This document shows positions 5,509 to 6,100 of a stretch of 6,100 bases of DNA, in pieces (the stretch's first letter is position 1; each line of letters starts with the position of its first letter). Below the pieces are notes generated by a model that was not told where the DNA came from, searched no databases, and saw only the letters and a program-made list of their open reading frames with translations. Origin of the DNA: CAYXPG01 sp964564845 (GTDB lineage: Bacteria > Planctomycetota > Phycisphaerae > Sedimentisphaerales > Anaerobacaceae); NCBI GenBank assembly GCA_964564845.1, contig CAZMCN010000117.1, forward strand, positions 1 to 6,100, read 5' to 3'. The translations under genes were made by a program, and so were the position numbers.

Positions 5509-6100
5509 CTATTCAACTTTAAAGAGCTCCAAGTGGTCGGCTTTCTTCTGTTTCGCATCGCACTGAGACATTTGGTCATTTTGTCCTAACTGGAGGTCAA
5601 CTTCAAGGGCCTGTCCGGACTCGACATCCTCGAAGCTGCATTGCATTCTTTGGTTTAAATCGTAGCTGTAAGTAACCTTAACAGGACACTTGGCCGGCCT
5701 GTTCGGCGGGAGCTTAAGTTTATTGGTAGCAATCTTATTTACATACTCCGGTGCCTTATCTTCGCCCTGTGTTATGGTTACTTCGAGTTCTGTCTGTCCT
5801 TTGGAGACGGTGTAGAACATCTGTGAGGCCTGGCAGGGCAATGGAGTATTCTTTTTCAGAATGATACGATTTTCAACTATTCGTCGTCCGGTTTCCTTAT
5901 CAATCGGAGCACAAATCGTACCATAACTGTGATTACAAACATCGGTGAGGTTAATATCGCTGAGTCCGCCGGAGATGCCTGCCGGTACTTGCTCAGGTTT
6001 TTCTCTGAGCATTGTCAGGCCGGCATGTAAAGCGGCACCAAGCGCAACACACTCATCAACATTAACCGTTGTTTCAGGTGTAGAGCCAAACATTTTTTTA
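5509..6100 (-). CDS. Hsp70/DnaK-family chaperone, C-terminal part, lid apparently absent (5' end outside window)
   Basis: About 196 residues are visible; the frame stays open to the window edge (KK before the Met at 6093), so that Met is internal. MFGSTPETTVNVDECVALGA plus ALHAG is the end of an Hsp70 nucleotide-binding domain (usual form: FG..P...VNPDE.VA.GAA..G). Counting from that Met, residues 47-50 (INLT) sit where the hydrophobic DVLLL-type linker would be. Residues 51-170 follow the beta-sandwich substrate-binding domain: SYGTIC, IILKKNTPLP, QMFYTVSKGQTELEVTITQG and KVTYSYDLNQRMQCSF match its order. The chain ends about 24 residues later, so the helical lid of DnaK (roughly 130 residues) is missing. 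It is therefore a divergent Hsp70 rather than housekeeping DnaK. The TerB/J-like gene follows 20 bases downstream, probably in one operon. Confidence 0.85.
   Translation of the reverse strand, partial: KKMFGSTPETTVNVDECVALGAALHAGLTMLREKPEQVPAGISGGLSDINLTDVCNHSYGTICAPIDKETGRRIVENRIILKKNTPLPCQASQMFYTVSKGQTELEVTITQGEDKAPEYVNKIATNKLKLPPNRPAKCPVKVTYSYDLNQRMQCSFEDVESGQALEVDLQLGQNDQMSQCDAKQKKADHLELFKVE

Overview
The window most likely comes from a Planctomycetota genome, probably class Phycisphaerae. The main clue is the C-terminus of the propeller protein (stop at 4281). It carries one dockerin-like EF-hand with a 'DxNxNxxxDxxDFAxLADNWLEC' layout, a tail I associate with secreted proteins of that class. 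The lid-less Hsp70 beside a TerB/J-like gene fits the same lineage. The lineage call is pattern recognition, not a database result.

Layout. Bases 2-241 are the 3' end of a Gln/Glu-rich coiled-coil gene. An AT-rich intergenic stretch (242-537) ends in a good sigma70-type promoter with an overlapping inverted repeat. It leads into a MarR-family regulator (538-1005). A 136-base gap with several inverted repeats, including a possible H-type pseudoknot, precedes two exported-protein genes on the same strand. The first (1142-3049) has a signal peptide, a long basic Ser/Arg/Lys/Thr-rich region, a Tyr/Trp/His/Arg-rich segment and an acidic TPR domain. The second (3076-4281) is a seven-repeat beta-propeller ending in a half-dockerin. 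The two lie 26 bases apart and are probably co-transcribed, possibly under the MarR protein.

On the minus strand, converging on these with a 40-base gap, is a two-gene unit. An Hsp70-family protein enters from beyond the right edge (stop at 5509). It is followed after 20 bases by a TerB-domain protein (5488-4322) whose C-terminus resembles a J-domain without the HPD motif. Together they look like a divergent chaperone/co-chaperone pair.

The most notable sequence-level oddity is a near-perfect 15-bp palindrome (2454-2468 with 2482-2496), flanked by GTTGAC direct repeats exactly 45 bases apart. It lies in frame within the TPR-protein gene and looks like a small palindromic element inserted into a protein linker. 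No tRNA, rRNA, CRISPR array, insertion sequence or transposase was seen.
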